A DNA stretch of 6,896 nucleotides from an uncultured Sutterellaceae bacterium (GTDB lineage: Bacteria > Pseudomonadota > Gammaproteobacteria > Burkholderiales > Burkholderiaceae_F), in the NCBI GenBank assembly GCA_947253615.1, contig CAMYAA010000044.1, positions 1 through 6,896 on the forward strand, read 5' to 3'. Below, in pieces: positions 1 through 4,942 of the stretch. Position numbers and translations under genes: made by a program. The first letter of the stretch is position 1. Each line of letters starts with the position of its first letter. Under the pieces are notes generated by a model. It ran no database searches, had not been told where the DNA came from, and saw only the letters and a program-made list of their open reading frames with translations.

Positions 1-48
1 CGAGATCTAGTACGGTCTCGTGGGCTCGGAGATGTGTATAAGAGACAG
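1..48 (+). other. Nextera i7-side sequencing adapter (artefact)
   Basis: This is not genomic DNA. Positions 1-6 are the end of the P7 primer, 7-14 (CTAGTACG) match the Nextera N702 index as written in the primer, 15-29 are the read-2 tail, and 30-48 are the 19-bp Tn5 mosaic end (AGATGTGTATAAGAGACAG). The sequence was left in by incomplete read trimming. It fuses in frame to the truncated ATPase gene at 49-189. Confidence 0.98.
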
Positions 49-189
49 ATAAATATCTTTAAGAGATTGACTTTTCCCTGCGTTGTTTGGACCGACAAAA
101 ACGACGATATCGTTGGGTTGTAGATCTATATCGCTTCCATTGTTAAAAACAATTTTGGATATATACCCTCCTGCTTTTTCAATGCTCAT
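49..189 (-). CDS. AAA/ABC-type ATPase, N-terminal fragment only
   Basis: The first 47 codons of a P-loop ATPase remain; the rest lies beyond the left edge. The fragment has a short beta-rich lead (ISKIVFNNGSDIDL, residues 10-23), then a Walker A motif GPNNAGKS at residues 33-40. The GxNNxGKS form preceded by hydrophobic VVFV is usual in SMC/RecF/OLD-like AAA ATPases, a group that includes many phage-defence and nuclease-linked proteins, but 47 residues cannot decide the subfamily. The ATG at 187-189 has a good ribosome binding site (GGAG at 199-202, 9-nt spacing). The frame stays open through the adapter for 13 more codons (ending SLIHISEPTRPY) and stops at a TAG made by the index at 7-9; that tail is artificial. 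No partner gene is visible. Confidence 0.8.
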
Positions 190-478
190 AAGATTTTTCT
201 CCAGGGATGTCAGGAATATTGTGCAAGTAGGCGATAACCCTAATAAGGATAATCTAAATACTGAGTGAATAGGGGAACATACAAAAGCGTGAATTCCTCC
301 ATGGTGTTAGCCTATGGTATAGAAGGTCTCTTCTTAGCCTGAGAGAGTTTTTGTATTGTCAACCAAACAATGATCGGTACACCCTCATCAGTAGGAAGTC
401 AACTTTCTTCAGTATAGTTCTACGGATGTCGAGAGTAAATCTATTGTTATGTGTGGAGTAACATCGTTCCTATAGAAG
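190..478. other. Gene-free stretch between the ATPase and the binding-protein gene
   Basis: I see no supported gene, RNA or mobile element here. It should hold the promoter of the truncated minus-strand ATPase gene, but no -35/-10 pair stands out. A weak TCTCT/AGAGA pairing followed by a T run lies around 327-352 on the plus strand and is too short to call a terminator. Confidence 0.5.
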
Positions 479-512
479 AAGGCCACCATTCGTAATGAAT
501 CGTGGCCTTTTT
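479..512. terminator. Hairpin terminator after the binding-protein gene
   Basis: AAGGCCAC (479-486) pairs with GTGGCCTT (502-509). After one C/C mismatch, ATTC pairs with GAAT around a GTAAT loop. It lies 24 bases past the stop codon of the minus-strand gene ending at 536, so it is probably that gene's terminator. The T run is better on the plus strand (508-512) than on the minus strand (CTTCTTCT), so it may act in both directions. Confidence 0.7.
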
Positions 513-535
513 GACGTCTTCAGTTTTGTTGTCGC

Positions 536-1303
536 TTACTTAGTGGCGGGAGGAAGTTGACCAAACCACTTCTTGTAGAGTTTGGCGTAAGTTCCATCGG
601 CCTTGAGTTCATCAAAGGCCTTATCAAGCTGAGCCTTGAGTTCAGGGTTCTTTTTGCTGATCACCATGGCCATGCCGCTAGCCTGAAGTAATTGCGGTAA
701 TTCAACCATCGTGTTCTTCAAATGAGGCTGCTGCATCAAGATGTAGTCCGTCACGGGCTTATCGTTGATCGCCGCGTCAACACCGCCGATGTTCAAGTCT
801 AAGATGGCTTCGGAGGAGTGATTAAAGGTTTTGACCTTACCGTCAGGAATGGTCTTCGCCACGGAGGCGGAGATAGAACCTAACTGAACGGCAACCTTCT
901 TGCCCTTTAAATCATCAAAATTCTTAATCTTCCCTTCGTTTTCTTTGCTAACGAGGATGCTCAAGCCCGATTGATAGAAGGGCTCGGTGAAAAGAACACG
1001 TTTTTTGCGTTCTTCGGTGACGGAGAAGCCAGAAGCCCCTACGTCAACGGTACCCGAAAGAATGGCAGGGATAATGGCATCAAAGCCCAACTTGACTGGG
1101 ACGAATTCGTAACCCGCCTTCTTGGTCATGGCTTTGATTAAATCGATTTCAAAACCCGTTAATTCTTGGGTTTTGCTGTCCATGAATTCAAACGGTGGGA
1201 AGGTGGAGTTCGTGGCGACACGAAGGACCTTTGCCCAGGCGGAAGTCATGGCAATGAGGGAGGTAGCGACAATAAGGCCACCTAATAATGTTTTCTTCAA
1301 CAT
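536..1303 (-). CDS. Amino-acid ABC transporter periplasmic substrate-binding protein
   Basis: Family 3 extracellular solute-binding protein (SBP_bac_3, the GlnH/ArtJ/HisJ group) that captures an amino acid in the periplasm and delivers it to an ABC importer. The 255-residue protein has a clear Sec signal peptide (KK, hydrophobic core, SAWA then K, cleavage after about residue 24), normal for the family. Ligand-pocket landmarks are visible: ATNSTFPPFEF (30-40), GFEIDL (50-55), the SGFSVTEER segment (91-99) whose arginine normally grips the ligand carboxylate, QLGS (140-143), and an aspartate in AINDKP (178-183) that normally binds the amino group. The substrate (polar or basic amino acid) cannot be fixed from sequence. 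No permease or ATPase gene is adjacent, so it is an orphan here. The gene stands alone between a structured 209-bp leader and a hairpin terminator. Confidence 0.92.
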   Translation of the reverse strand: MLKKTLLGGLIVATSLIAMTSAWAKVLRVATNSTFPPFEFMDSKTQELTGFEIDLIKAMTKKAGYEFVPVKLGFDAIIPAILSGTVDVGASGFSVTEERKKRVLFTEPFYQSGLSILVSKENEGKIKNFDDLKGKKVAVQLGSISASVAKTIPDGKVKTFNHSSEAILDLNIGGVDAAINDKPVTDYILMQQPHLKNTMVELPQLLQASGMAMVISKKNPELKAQLDKAFDELKADGTYAKLYKKWFGQLPPATK

Positions 1304-1337
1304 AGTTTATGTCTCTCAAAAAGGTTTAACAGAGCTG

Positions 1338-1378
1338 ACGTAAAACATTTCGTTAGGGGGTAACTTAAGGTTTTACGT
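1338..1378. repeat. 9-bp inverted repeat ACGTAAAAC/GTTTTACGT upstream of the binding-protein gene
   Basis: ACGTAAAAC (1338-1346) and GTTTTACGT (1370-1378) are perfect inverted copies 23 bases apart. The core TTTTACGT occurs a third time, directly oriented, at 1434-1441. The arms lie 35 to 75 bases upstream of the minus-strand start at 1303, in a position suitable for a regulator site or a leader hairpin. I do not recognise the motif. Confidence 0.5.
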
Positions 1379-1379
1379 T

Positions 1380-1414
1380 GCCTTCCAACTTAAAGGAGGG
1401 GAAAGTTGAAAAGG
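1380..1414 (-). other. Stable hairpin in the leader of the binding-protein gene
   Basis: GCCTT (1380-1384) and CCAACTT pair with AAGTTG and AAGGC (1403-1414). This gives 11 base pairs with one C/A mismatch and an 11-base loop. Neither strand has a T run after it, so it does not look like a terminator. It may be an mRNA leader structure or a protein-binding site. Confidence 0.45.
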
Positions 1415-1440
1415 CATAGGTTAAATATACTTTTTTTACG

Positions 1441-1455
1441 TCCCCCGTAGGGGGA
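1441..1455. other. GC-rich hairpin (C5-GTA-G5) after the TauE/SafE gene
   Basis: A tight palindrome with five C:G pairs plus one T:A pair and a three-base loop lies 57 bases beyond the stop codon at 1513. On the minus strand it is followed by ACG and an A run rather than a T run, so it is at best a weak terminator. A separate near-perfect palindrome AATGTT-C-AACATT lies at 1475-1487. No good -35/-10 pair for the next gene was found in 1304-1512. Confidence 0.35.
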
Positions 1456-1512
1456 GTTTTGAGACACAGTGAAGAATGTTCAACATTGCTCAGACTTAGT
1501 AAGCAATAAAAC

Positions 1513-2331
1513 TTAGTACGCGCGAATCGCTTTATAAAGCATGTAAGCGCCTAAGCAATAGAGCAACAAGGCGAATAAGTAACGGAGTTTCTTCGTATCA
1601 AGGTTGTGCGCAAGCTTAGCGCCCAAAGGAGCCGTGAGCGTACTGCAAACCGCTACGGCTAAAAGCGCAGGCCAATAAATGTAGCCAATTAAGCCCGAAT
1701 AGCCTTGAAGCGAAGGTACCGAAAGACCACTCCAGATGTAGCCAATGGTTCCCGCGACCGAAATCGGAAAACCTAAGGCGGCCGAAGTTCCAATGGCTTT
1801 ATGAATCGTGGCCTTACACCAGGTTAAGAAGGGAACGATTAAGAAGCCGCCACCCGCGCCCACAATACTAGCGATGGTGCCGATGGATAAGCCAGCGATG
1901 CCCATGCCAACGGGACCAGGCAGATCGCGAGAGCTCGTAGGACCTTTGCTAATAAAGATTTTGGTAGCCGAGACCATTACGAAGCTCGTGAAGATGATGG
2001 CAATCCAGAACGTGGATAACCAACCGGCAATGCGTGCGCCTAAAAGGCCACCCAACAAGATCCCAGGGATTAATTGCCAGAAGGCGGGCCAAATCACGGC
2101 CTTATGCTTGGCGTGAGCGCGTAAAGAGGAGGCAGAAGTAAAGAGGATTGTCCCCATGGAGGTAGCGATCGCAATATGCACAATCGCTTCTGGCGGGAAT
2201 CGCCCTCCATAGCTCAACAAAAGGGTTAAGAACGGGGTGAGGATCATGCCGCCCCCTACACCAAAGAGACCCGCTAAAAAGCCGGTCATGCACCCAAGCA
2301 CGGGCAATAGGATAAGTAGAGAGGCGTCCAC
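1513..2331 (-). CDS. Sulfite exporter TauE/SafE family membrane protein
   Basis: An inner-membrane protein of 272 residues with about eight hydrophobic segments. It shows the internal duplication of the TauE/SafE (UPF0721) family: GFLAGLFGVGGGMILTP at 17-33 and the related GTIASIVGAGGGFLIVP at 151-167. Family members are proposed exporters of sulfite, sulfoacetate or other organic anions; the substrate here is unknown. Length is normal. The start is a GTG at 2329-2331, chosen because a strong AGGAG sits 6 bases upstream. It begins only 15 bases after the EVE gene's stop, so the two are very likely co-transcribed. An ATG in another frame downstream is a shadow. No sulfur-metabolism genes are nearby to support a sulfur role. 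Confidence 0.9.
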   Translation of the reverse strand: MDASLLILLPVLGCMTGFLAGLFGVGGGMILTPFLTLLLSYGGRFPPEAIVHIAIATSMGTILFTSASSLRAHAKHKAVIWPAFWQLIPGILLGGLLGARIAGWLSTFWIAIIFTSFVMVSATKIFISKGPTSSRDLPGPVGMGIAGLSIGTIASIVGAGGGFLIVPFLTWCKATIHKAIGTSAALGFPISVAGTIGYIWSGLSVPSLQGYSGLIGYIYWPALLAVAVCSTLTAPLGAKLAHNLDTKKLRYLFALLLYCLGAYMLYKAIRAY

Positions 2332-2337
2332 GAAACT

Positions 2338-2342
2338 CTCCT
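2338..2342 (-). promoter_or_regulatory. Ribosome binding site fixing a GTG start
   Basis: AGGAG reads on the minus strand 6 bases before the GTG at 2329-2331. It decides the start of the TauE/SafE gene and lies within the 15-base gap after the EVE gene. Confidence 0.75.
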
Positions 2343-2346
2343 CAGA

Positions 2347-2847
2347 TTAAATTAAATGTTCGGTAATGAAGGCAAAATCTTCTTTCGTGACAGGCGTAAT
2401 GGAAAGGCGGTTGCCTTTTCGAAGAATCAACATGTCTTTGAGTTCTTCATGATCACGAATGGCACTTAACGGTACCACAGGGAACTTAACCAAGGCTTTC
2501 ACATCGACGAGAACCCAACGTGGATTTTCTTTTGTGCTCTTGGGATCGTAATATTCGCTGTCGGGATCGAACTGTGTGGCGTCAGGATACGGTTTGGAAT
2601 GAATCGTGGCTAAACCGACAATGCCAGGATTAGGGCAGCTCGAGTGGTAAAAGAGTACCGCGTCACCGACTTGCATATCATCACGCATGAAATTGCGAGC
2701 CTGGTAGTTACGAATACCAAACCATTCCATCGCCTGTTGAGGGGCGTTGAGAACATCATCAATGGAACACTCACCGGGCTCGGTTTTCATGAGCCAGAAA
2801 CGATGAGCGGACTTTAAAAGATCTTTGGCGACTTTTGCTTTGTCCAT
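2347..2847 (-). CDS. EVE domain-containing protein
   Basis: A 166-residue single-domain protein of the EVE family (PUA-like fold, relatives of eukaryotic THYN1), a fold that binds modified bases in DNA or RNA; its exact bacterial role is not settled. Visible family landmarks are FWLMKTEP near residues 17-24, EWFGIRNYQARNFMRD near 41-56, the VGDAVLFYHSS strand near 60-70, GIVGLA, and NPRWVLVDVK further on. The start is the ATG at 2845-2847, because AGAGGA lies 7 bases upstream. A longer version from a TTG at 2883 would run back through the 6S terminator hairpin and adds residues unlike the family. The gene sits between the 6S RNA terminator and the TauE/SafE gene, 15 bases from the latter. Confidence 0.88.
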   Translation of the reverse strand: MDKAKVAKDLLKSAHRFWLMKTEPGECSIDDVLNAPQQAMEWFGIRNYQARNFMRDDMQVGDAVLFYHSSCPNPGIVGLATIHSKPYPDATQFDPDSEYYDPKSTKENPRWVLVDVKALVKFPVVPLSAIRDHEELKDMLILRKGNRLSITPVTKEDFAFITEHLI

Positions 2848-2854
2848 CTGAGAA

Positions 2855-2860
2855 TCCTCT
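2855..2860 (-). promoter_or_regulatory. Ribosome binding site of the EVE gene
   Basis: AGAGGA on the minus strand, 7 bases before the ATG at 2845-2847. It directly abuts the T run of the upstream terminator (2861-2866), leaving no room for a separate promoter between terminator and gene. Confidence 0.7.
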
Positions 2861-2899
2861 AAAAAACAAAGGCGCCACCCCAAGTCGGGAGACGCCCTT
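2861..2899 (-). terminator. Rho-independent terminator of the 6S RNA gene
   Basis: On the minus strand AAGGGCG (2899-2893) pairs with CGCCTTT (2874-2868). The stem continues inward through C:G pairs to a GACTTG loop (2886-2881), with one T/T mismatch. A run of six T follows at 2866-2861. It would end a precursor transcript extending beyond the mature 6S RNA. Confidence 0.8.
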
Positions 2900-2913
2900 C
2901 GATAAGAAAAGTC

Positions 2914-3144
2914 TGAAAGCCTGCAGCGGGCGGGGCTACGTTACCTGAACCGTAAGGTCAGGGCGGTCGGCTCCGGAGCGGAAACGGGTTGAACATACGC
3001 GTGTCCAACAAAGCACTATCGGCCCTCGAGATCACCAACCTAGAAGTTTTAGCATTGGTTCTAGGAACTTTGGAGCCTCCGATGTTCCCCGCCACAGGTT
3101 TGATTCTATTGTATCGGTATTTGAGGGAAAACGCCAAAGGCTCC
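2914..3144 (-). ncRNA. ssrS: 6S RNA (ends approximate)
   Basis: 6S RNA folds like an open promoter and binds sigma-70 RNA polymerase in stationary phase. Position is the strongest evidence: just downstream of zapA and followed by an EVE gene, the usual place for ssrS in betaproteobacteria. On the minus strand several segments resemble E. coli 6S RNA in the right order: CCGATA (3117-3112), TGTGGCG (about 3096-3090), GGTTGGTGA (about 3040-3032), and the hairpin CCTGA...TCAGG followed by GTAACGTAGCC (about 2962-2934). Outer arms GGAGCCT (3144-3138) and AGGCTTT (2922-2916) can pair as the closing stem, and GGCGG with CCGCC as the apical arm. At about 230 nt it is longer than the usual 160-200 nt, so the ends may be wrong. 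A shorter model starting near 3101 from a TACAAT box and ending near 2941 is also possible. Confidence 0.7.
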
Positions 3145-3150
3145 GACGTA

Positions 3151-3178
3151 AATATGGTAATGGGTCGTTACGGCTCAA
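3151..3178 (-). promoter_or_regulatory. Candidate sigma-70 promoter for 6S RNA
   Basis: TTGAGC (3178-3173) and CATATT (3156-3151) are spaced by 16 bases on the minus strand, and would start transcription near 3144. The -35 box overlaps the last codons of zapA. An alternative pair, TTGGCG (3137-3132) and TACAAT (3113-3108) with 18-base spacing, has a better -10 and would give a start near 3101. Confidence 0.4.
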
Positions 3179-3590
3179 ATAAAGAACCGTGACCGCATGT
3201 ACTCATAATGGCCTGAGTGCAACGCTTGGAAATTTCGTCGATTTCACGAGCGAGCATTTCGGCATTCTTGTCTTCCATGGACTCACCTGGTTGCGGGAGA
3301 CGTTGTTCAAGTTCGGCAATCTTCGCTTCGAGTTCAGCAATACGTTGTTGCTGTTCGTCCACAACCGTCTTGAGCTTTTGTTCGTTTTCGAGCGCTTTAC
3401 GGCTGTCGTACACCACTTCCAAGCCAGCTAAAACCGCTAACTGATCGGGAACGCTGATTTTGCTAGCTTCGCGAATGTTGGCGATTTTTTCGCGCAAGGT
3501 CTTTGCGCAATCTTGTAAGAGGTCTTCTTCACCAGGCGTTACGCTTAATCGATATTTTCGATCAAGTAAAGAAATGGAAATTTCGGGCAT
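3168..3590 (-). CDS. zapA: Cell division protein ZapA
   Basis: ZapA binds FtsZ and promotes bundling of protofilaments in the Z-ring. The N-terminal globular domain is recognisable: ISISLLDRKYRLSVTPGEEDLLQDCAK (4-30), then the helix with DQLAVLAGLEVVYD (49-62). A long coiled coil, about 63-96 (ENEQKLKTVVDEQQQRIAELEAKIAELEQRL), normally drives dimer or tetramer formation. At 140 residues it is about 30 longer than E. coli ZapA; the extra part is a C-terminal tail ending STCGHGSLFEP. The ATG at 3588-3590 has only a weak AGG upstream, and begins 14 bases after the stop of the ZapB-like gene, suggesting co-transcription and perhaps translational coupling. Confidence 0.92.
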   Translation of the reverse strand: MPEISISLLDRKYRLSVTPGEEDLLQDCAKTLREKIANIREASKISVPDQLAVLAGLEVVYDSRKALENEQKLKTVVDEQQQRIAELEAKIAELEQRLPQPGESMEDKNAEMLAREIDEISKRCTQAIMSTCGHGSLFEP

Positions 3591-3604
3591 CGCACGTACC
3601 TATG

Positions 3605-3790
3605 TTAGTTATGCGTTTTATTCAGGACTTCGTTAACCGCATTCAAGCGTTGCTTGAGTCGGTTGACCTCACCTTCTTTACTAGCGATTTGTGAGGTGAG
3701 ACGCTGATTTTCAGCCTTTTCGCTTTCGAGTCGAGCGATTAAACGTTCGACCAAGGCGCGAAGGCTTTTAATGCGTTCCAAATTCGTCAT
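3605..3790 (-). CDS. Small coiled-coil protein, ZapB-like
   Basis: A 61-residue, almost wholly coiled-coil protein with heptad spacing of leucine and isoleucine (LERIKSLRALVERLIARLESEKAENQRL, then QIASKEGEVNRLKQRLNAVNEVL). Small proteins of this kind directly upstream of zapA are common in beta- and gammaproteobacteria and are often named ZapB-like (TIGR02449 type). E. coli ZapB is a Z-ring-associated coiled coil that binds ZapA. The ZapB assignment is inferred from position, size and coiled coil, not from specific motifs. AAGGAG lies 9 bases before the ATG at 3788-3790. The gene sits between bamE (26 bases away) and zapA (14 bases away), all on one strand. Confidence 0.7.
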   Translation of the reverse strand: MTNLERIKSLRALVERLIARLESEKAENQRLTSQIASKEGEVNRLKQRLNAVNEVLNKTHN

Positions 3791-3816
3791 GGACGGTAAC
3801 TCCTTCGAGAGTGACG

Positions 3817-4293
3817 TTATTTCGCTTTTTCGTTTTGGGAATTGTCGATTTTGGCGTCTTCGGACGTTGGCTTAAAGGTCTTAATCGTCCCTAAAATCAA
3901 CTGGTCCGCTTGAAGTTCGGAGGGCATCGGGTCAGAAACCCAACGATCAACACGGCCTTCTTGGTTAAACCAAATCGTCAAATGACGTAATTGCTGTTCA
4001 CCCTTGCTAGGAATATATAAGTACACATAGTCCCAACGATAAGGATGGAATTGATCACGTAATAACGGCAGGCCTAAAATGTATTGAACTTGAGGCGCTG
4101 ACATTCCGACCTCTAATTGCGCTACCATTTCATTGGTAACCAAATTTCCTTGGGTTACGGGAATACGGTAGGGCTGCAAAAACGAAGGCAAATATTGCGC
4201 AGGATTGTTCCAAAGCGAATTGGAGCTAGAACAACCCGTTAAGGTCAAAATAGCGGTCGAACCTACAGCGAGAAGAATGGTTTTGACTTGCAT
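3817..4293 (-). CDS. bamE: Outer membrane assembly lipoprotein BamE
   Basis: BamE (SmpA/OmlA) is a lipoprotein of the BAM complex, which inserts beta-barrel proteins into the outer membrane. The protein has a lipoprotein signal peptide with lipobox LTGC (18-21), so Cys21 would carry the lipid. The family signature follows: YRIPVTQGNLVTNEMVAQLEVGMS (42-65), QVQYILGLPLLRDQFHPYRWDYVYLY, then a strand with LTIWFNQEGRVDRW. At 158 residues it is longer than E. coli BamE (113), with a charged C-terminal tail; longer forms are usual in betaproteobacteria. The ATG at 4291-4293 has GAGA about 6 bases upstream. It is divergent from fur, a conserved arrangement (omlA-fur), and heads the minus-strand series with the ZapB-like gene and zapA. 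Confidence 0.93.
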   Translation of the reverse strand: MQVKTILLAVGSTAILTLTGCSSSNSLWNNPAQYLPSFLQPYRIPVTQGNLVTNEMVAQLEVGMSAPQVQYILGLPLLRDQFHPYRWDYVYLYIPSKGEQQLRHLTIWFNQEGRVDRWVSDPMPSELQADQLILGTIKTFKPTSEDAKIDNSQNEKAK

Positions 4294-4389
4294 AATGGTC
4301 TCGGTGTTATATTGGGGTGCACAAAAAGCGCTGACCCTTTATCATAATGGTAACCTATAACTTTTGAAAGACGGAGCAACGAGAGCGAT
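4294..4389. promoter_or_regulatory. Divergent bamE/fur promoter region with an imperfect 7-1-7 inverted repeat
   Basis: This 96-bp gap must drive both genes. Toward bamE, a TATAAC -10-like box reads on the minus strand at 4311-4306. Toward fur, CATAAT (4343-4348) and TATAAC (4356-4361) are possible -10 boxes, all with poor -35 partners. TTATCAT-A-ATGGTAA (4339-4353) is an inverted repeat with one mismatch and resembles part of a Fur box, though its half-sites do not match the standard order. Autoregulation of fur is therefore possible but unproven. Confidence 0.45.
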
Positions 4390-4869
4390 ATGTCTGAAAG
4401 TAAAACGATGGAGTTAAAAAACGCTGGGCTTAAGGCCACAACTCCACGCCTTAAAATCTTAGAACTGTTTCAACAGCGTACTCAGTCTAATCTTAATCGT
4501 CATTTATCGGCTGAAGATGTTTATAAAGCTTTAGTCGATAGCGGTGACGATATCGGTCTTGCTACAGTTTACCGAGTTTTGTCTCAGTTTGAGCAGGCAG
4601 GGATCATTGTTCGTCATCATTTTGAACCTGAACGTGCGACGTATGAATTAGAAAATAACGGTCATCACGATCATATTGTTTGCCTGGAATGCAATGATTT
4701 GATTGAATTTATGGATCCGGAAATTGAAAAGGCACAACGTGCTATCGCTCGTCGTTACGGTTATTTGTTGTGTGATCACTCGTTGGTGCTTTACGGGGTT
4801 TGCCCAGCCTGCCAACGTAAAGAACACGGCGAATCCGCTGAATCTTCGGAAGATAAGAAAGAAGAGTAG
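4390..4869 (+). CDS. fur: Ferric uptake regulator Fur
   Basis: Fur is a cytoplasmic Fe(II)-dependent dimeric repressor of iron-uptake genes. The 159-residue protein begins ELKNAGLKATTPRLKILELF, close to E. coli Fur. It carries the winged-helix recognition segment GLATVYRVLSQFEQAGI (57-72), the metal-site cluster GHHDH (91-95), a structural-zinc CxxC at Cys98 and Cys101, and a second CxxC (CPAC, Cys138 and Cys141) near the C-terminus; His38 in RHLSAEDVY is also typical. These favour Fur over Zur or PerR, though metal choice cannot be proven from sequence. The charged tail (ESAESSEDKKEE) is about 10 residues longer than in E. coli. The ATG at 4390 is preceded by GAGAG. fur is alone on the plus strand, ended by a strong terminator. 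Confidence 0.95.
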   Translation: MSESKTMELKNAGLKATTPRLKILELFQQRTQSNLNRHLSAEDVYKALVDSGDDIGLATVYRVLSQFEQAGIIVRHHFEPERATYELENNGHHDHIVCLECNDLIEFMDPEIEKAQRAIARRYGYLLCDHSLVLYGVCPACQRKEHGESAESSEDKKEE

Positions 4870-4899
4870 TACGCGTCGCATAACTCCGCACAAAAAAGA

Positions 4900-4942
4900 A
4901 GCTCTTGCAAATCTGATTCCCTCGGGTTTGCAAGAGCTTTTT
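4900..4942. terminator. Strong bidirectional terminator between fur and the GT25 gene
   Basis: AGCTCTTGCAAA (4900-4911) pairs perfectly with TTTGCAAGAGCT (4927-4938), a 12-bp stem with a 15-base loop. The plus strand continues with a T run (4938-4942) and the minus strand with TTCTTTTTT. It lies between two genes that converge, ending 31 bases after fur's stop and 5 bases before the glycosyltransferase stop codon. Confidence 0.95.

Noticed and set aside
496..2610. Sequence TGAATCGTGGC repeated near 496, 1803 and 2600
   Set aside because: Two copies are inside unrelated coding sequences and one is a terminator arm. No spacing pattern or conserved context suggests a functional repeat.
1513..2847. 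EVE plus TauE/SafE pair as a possible modified-DNA defence system
   Set aside because: EVE domains occur in defence proteins when fused to nucleases, but this stand-alone EVE gene next to zapA and 6S RNA is a conserved housekeeping arrangement.
2848..2883. Longer EVE gene starting at TTG 2883
   Set aside because: It would translate the 6S terminator hairpin, uses a rarer start, and lacks a ribosome binding site; the ATG at 2847 has one.
2989..3192. 67-codon plus-strand reading frame over the 6S RNA region
   Set aside because: It is antisense to the 6S gene, has no ribosome binding site, and its peptide shows no recognisable motif.
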